This document shows, piece by piece, positions 29,540-31,768 of a stretch of DNA of 31,768 nucleotides. The notes beneath the pieces were generated by a model that made no database searches, was not told the origin of the DNA, and saw nothing but the letters and a program-made list of their open reading frames with translations. The stretch lies in the IMG/VR virus record IMGVR_UViG_3300004369_000079, positions 1 through 31,768 of that record; one strand, 5' to 3'. Source of the stretch: a virus. Both the position numbers and the translations under genes were made by a program. The number at the start of each line of letters is the position of its first letter. Within the stretch, counting starts at the first letter, position 1.

Positions 29540-29839
29540 ATGGAACTGACGACCTTCAAGCCTGGCTACGGCACCGGATCGCTCAACGCGGTCACGGACA
29601 CCTCCTCCAGCGTATCGATCCCCGAGAACGCACGGTCCCTGTGCCTCTCTAACCTGGGCGATGAGACGGTCTGGGTCCGCGTTACTGATGGCGCCTCGAC
29701 GGCCACGACGTCAGACTACCCGGTTCTTTCTGGGCAGCAGGTGACGATCGCTAAGGGACGCCCGCAAGGTACGCTCTCGATGGTCTGTGACACCGGCCTC
29801 TCCTCCAGTCTCCATGTGATCGCAGGGGAAGGCTTCTAA
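29540..29839 (+). CDS. Small beta-rich structural protein (unknown)
   Basis: 99 residues; ATG after AAGGAGCAGATC. Beta-strand-like composition (SSSVSIPENARSLCLSNLGD, ETVWVRVTDGAS, LSGQQVTIAKGRPQGTLSMV), no enzyme motif or signal. It is probably a decoration or fibre-attachment protein from its size and place between fibre genes. The family is not recognised. Confidence 0.6.
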   Translation: MELTTFKPGYGTGSLNAVTDTSSSVSIPENARSLCLSNLGDETVWVRVTDGASTATTSDYPVLSGQQVTIAKGRPQGTLSMVCDTGLSSSLHVIAGEGF

Positions 29840-29840
29840 G

Positions 29841-30761
29841 ATGCTTGTCCGGGACCGCCAACGCATGAGGGCCCGTGCCTTTACAGGCGGGGGCGGCGGA
29901 GTCGCCCTTGTTGCCGATTACCTTGTGGTCGCCGGTGGTGGCGGAGGCGGCAAAGGCGACTATTCTGGATCGTTCTATTTTGGGTATAGAGTAGGTGGAG
30001 GGGGTGGTGCTGGAGGCTACAAAGAATCGTCGGGGCTAAGTTTAACTCCTGGTGTTGCGTATTCAATCGCTGTCGGGGCTGGCGGACCTGGGGTTTATTC
30101 AGGGTCATCTAGGAACGGCAGTTCCTCTAGATTTGATTCAATTTTTTCTACCGGCGGGGGTGGTGGCGGGTCAAACGGAGACAGCGGAGCTAATCCTGCT
30201 AAGTCAGGTGGCTCCGGTGGCGGTGGATATGCCGGAAATGCTGGAGGAACCGGTGTTGCCGGACAAGGCAATGCCGGGGGCTCTGGTGTCGGGGTATTCA
30301 CAGCCGGTGGGGGCTATGAATCATTTGGCGGGGGAGGTGGCGGGGCTGGTGCGGCAGGAGCAAACGCATCAAGTTATGTTGCAGGGAACGGCGGCGCGGG
30401 ATCATCTTCTTTAATCACCGGGGCGTCTGTTGCCCGAGCTGGCGGGGGCGGAGGTGGCGCTGGATCAGGCGGCACCAACGGAACTGGCGGAACTGGCGGC
30501 GGTGGCAATGGTGGAAGGGATTCCGGTGGTCCGCTTGCTAACGGCGTTGCTAATACCGGCGGTGGCGGTGGCGGGGTTGCTGGAAGAAACAATTCCGGCC
30601 TTTCCGGAAGCGGCGGCTCTGGCGTCGTGATCATCAGCGTGCCAGACGCTTACACGGCAACCTTTACTGCTGGCGTTACGCACACCCTTCACACCCCGGC
30701 AGGTTTTAACGTCTACGAAATCACAGCGGCAGGTGCATCCGACACAGTCACGTTTGCTTAG
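29841..30761 (+). CDS. Glycine-rich receptor-binding / tail-tip protein
   Basis: 306 residues. After ~22 residues comes VADYLVVAGGGGGGKGDYSG, and then many Gly-rich loops (GGGGGGSNGDSGAN; GGGGGGAGAAGAN; GGGGGGAGSGGTNGTGGTGG), ending with GSGGSGVVIISVPDAYTATF and a short beta end. The DYLVVAGGGGGG start and GGSGVVIISVP end delimit a known kind of glycine-rich domain in phage tail and adhesin proteins; Gly-rich polyglycine-II sandwiches form the tips of some T-even-like adhesins. It probably contacts the host surface. Parts of the middle are more A/T-rich in codon third positions than neighbouring genes. Confidence 0.7.
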   Translation: MLVRDRQRMRARAFTGGGGGVALVADYLVVAGGGGGGKGDYSGSFYFGYRVGGGGGAGGYKESSGLSLTPGVAYSIAVGAGGPGVYSGSSRNGSSSRFDSIFSTGGGGGGSNGDSGANPAKSGGSGGGGYAGNAGGTGVAGQGNAGGSGVGVFTAGGGYESFGGGGGGAGAAGANASSYVAGNGGAGSSSLITGASVARAGGGGGGAGSGGTNGTGGTGGGGNGGRDSGGPLANGVANTGGGGGGVAGRNNSGLSGSGGSGVVIISVPDAYTATFTAGVTHTLHTPAGFNVYEITAAGASDTVTFA

Positions 30762-30769
30762 GAAGGATC

Positions 30770-31138
30770 ATGGCTCATTACGCATACCTTGATGAAAACA
30801 ACATCGTCACCCAGGTCATCGTGGGCCGGGATGAGGACGACCTTGTTGAGGGCATCACGAGCTGGGAGGAGTACTACGGTGCCAAGCAGTGCTCTTATAA
30901 CACCTACGGTGGGAAGCATGTGTACGGTGGCACGCCTTACCGCAAGAACTACCCCGGCATCGGCTTCAAGTACGACGAGGAGCGGGACGCATTCATCCCA
31001 CCCCAGCCTTTCGCCTCGTGGACCCTGAACGAGGATACCTGCCTCTGGGAGGCCCCGATTCCTATGCCTGAAGACGGGAAGCCATACCTGTGGAACGAGG
31101 AGGCTGGTGCCTGGGAGGAGGTGCCCCTTGCCAGCTAA
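30770..31138 (+). CDS. Conserved-looking phage structural protein (unknown)
   Basis: 122 residues; ATG after AGGAAGGATC. The sequence AHYAYLDENNIVTQVIVGRD, RKNYPGIGFKYDEERDAFIP and PQPFASWTLNEDTCLWEAPI matches a pattern I know from cyanophage and other marine phage proteins next to fibre genes (DENNxVxxVIV ... RKNYxGxGxxYDxxRDAFIPPxPxxSWxLDExTCxWxxP). Those are unassigned or called structural. It is acidic and Trp/Tyr/Pro-rich. A role in fibre attachment or assembly is inferred. Confidence 0.7.
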   Translation: MAHYAYLDENNIVTQVIVGRDEDDLVEGITSWEEYYGAKQCSYNTYGGKHVYGGTPYRKNYPGIGFKYDEERDAFIPPQPFASWTLNEDTCLWEAPIPMPEDGKPYLWNEEAGAWEEVPLAS

Positions 31139-31373
31139 GGGCAAGGCCAAGGTCAAGGTCACTTCTTCCGGGAAGCGCGTATCCTACGGCCAGGCTGGAA
31201 AGGCAAAGGACGGAGGCCCCCGTGTGCGTCCAGGGACTAAGAAGGGTGACGCCTATTGCGCCCGTTCAGCAGGCCAGATGCGTGACAACCCGAAAGCAGC
31301 CAAGAACCCCAACTCGCCCCTCCGCCTCTCTCGAAAGAGATGGAAGTGCAAGGGAACCAAAAGCACGAAATAG
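31128..31373 (+). CDS. 81-residue basic Cys-containing mini-protein, TTG start
   Basis: A TTG start with a perfect AGGAGGT five bases upstream; the ribosome binding site decides the start, which overlaps the previous gene by 11 nt. An ATG at 31107 would place the ribosome binding site inside the gene. The product is very basic: GKAKVKVTSSGKRVSYGQAG, VRPGTKKGDAYCARSAGQMR, SPLRLSRKRWKCKG. The GDxYCARSAGxM...SPLxLSRKxWKC pattern recurs in phage mini-proteins. Two cysteines might bind metal. Possible DNA-binding or internal virion role; unproven. Confidence 0.65.
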   Translation: MPAKGKAKVKVTSSGKRVSYGQAGKAKDGGPRVRPGTKKGDAYCARSAGQMRDNPKAAKNPNSPLRLSRKRWKCKGTKSTK

Positions 31374-31383
31374 GAATGAGTGA

Positions 31384-31768
31384 ATGCAGATCCCAATTGT
31401 GCAGGGCGTATTCACGGACAGCGGCCCCGACATTCGGAGGGCCTATCCGGTAAACCTTGTCCCGACGATCCTGCCCAATGGCTTGAGCAACGGCTACCTG
31501 CGTCCTGCGGAAGGCATTGTTCAGTTCACATCTGCATCCTTCCCTGGCGTTGATCGAGGCGGTATCAACTGGAATGGTTACTGCTACCGCGTCCTCGGGG
31601 ATACGCTTTACAGGATCGAAGCAGACGGATCTGCCACCAGCATTGGGAACGTCGGCCCTGGTGCGAATTGCACCTTCGACTACAGCTTTGACCGCCTTGC
31701 CATCGCCTCTGGCGGCAACCTGTACTATTACGACGGTATATCACTTGTTCAAGTAACCGATCCTGACT
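31384..31768 (+). CDS. P22 gp10-like packaged-DNA stabilisation protein, 3' end missing
   Basis: The frame starts at ATG 31384 and is cut by the window end after 128 residues. The N-terminus MQIPIVQGVFTDSGPDIRRA then YPVNLVPTILPNGLSNGYLR, AEGIVQFTSASFPGVDRGGI, and blade-like RVLGDTLYRIEADG and FDRLAIASGGNLYYYDG match the gp10 tail accessory factor of P22-like phages, which binds gp4 and carries the needle and tailspikes. In P22 it follows gene 4 directly; here five genes intervene. The rest of the protein lies outside the window. Confidence 0.85.
   Translation, partial: MQIPIVQGVFTDSGPDIRRAYPVNLVPTILPNGLSNGYLRPAEGIVQFTSASFPGVDRGGINWNGYCYRVLGDTLYRIEADGSATSIGNVGPGANCTFDYSFDRLAIASGGNLYYYDGISLVQVTDPD

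Noticed and set aside
30095-30634. Proline-rich minus-strand frames under the glycine-rich gene
   Set aside because: Pro codons are the complement of GGN glycine codons; this is a mirror artefact.
29841-30761. Diversity-generating retroelement target in the glycine-rich gene
   Set aside because: No reverse transcriptase or template repeat is seen in the window; Gly repeats explain the internal similarity.
1-31768. Integrase, CI-type repressor, CRISPR array, insertion sequence
   Set aside because: None found in either strand of the window. Absence in the unseen remainder cannot be claimed.

Overview
The window is part of a tailed, podovirus-like double-stranded DNA phage of the P22 type, infecting a Gram-negative bacterium. 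The P22 signature is gene order plus recognisable proteins: terminase small and large subunits, a gp1-like portal, a gp8-like scaffold, a gp5-like coat protein, a gp4-like connector and a gp10-like stabilisation protein (cut by the right edge). At the left end follow a gene in the position of P22 gene 14, gp7/gp20/gp16-like ejection proteins in P22 order, and a gp9-like tailspike with a head-binding N-terminus. A spanin pair with a lipoprotein partner implies an outer membrane. The base composition is moderately GC-rich. Several mini-proteins look like those common in environmental (aquatic) phages, but the host cannot be named from sequence alone.

Layout. 1-10500 (+): late tail, ejection, tailspike and lysis genes. 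10497-15340 (-): an early leftward operon for recombination: Sak3/DUF1071-like annealing protein, YqaJ-type exonuclease, SSB, a Cro-like regulator, a NinB-like protein, an HTH-metallophosphoesterase fusion, an HNH protein and several tiny genes, often coupled by 1-nt TGATG stop/start overlaps. 15341-16009: a non-coding control region with repeats and hairpins. 16010-19384 (+): an early rightward operon with a RadD-like SF2 helicase, a stand-alone CHC2 zinc-finger protein, small unknowns and a small lipoprotein. 19550-31768 (+): packaging, head and connector genes, with fibre and mini-protein genes inserted between the gp4-like and gp10-like genes. Late transcription probably runs off the right end and back into the left end of a circularly permuted genome. 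The tail needle (gp26) would lie in the unseen gap.

No integrase, CI-type repressor, DNA polymerase, tRNA or CRISPR array was found, so lifestyle cannot be decided. The most unusual points are a well-formed gene embedded out of frame in an 816-residue virion protein (24831-25055), an LTYxPRT module shared by that protein and the gp16-like ejection protein, the repeat-rich control region with an operator-like inverted pair and mutually exclusive stems, and a pair of paralogous mini-proteins encoded in the two opposing early operons.
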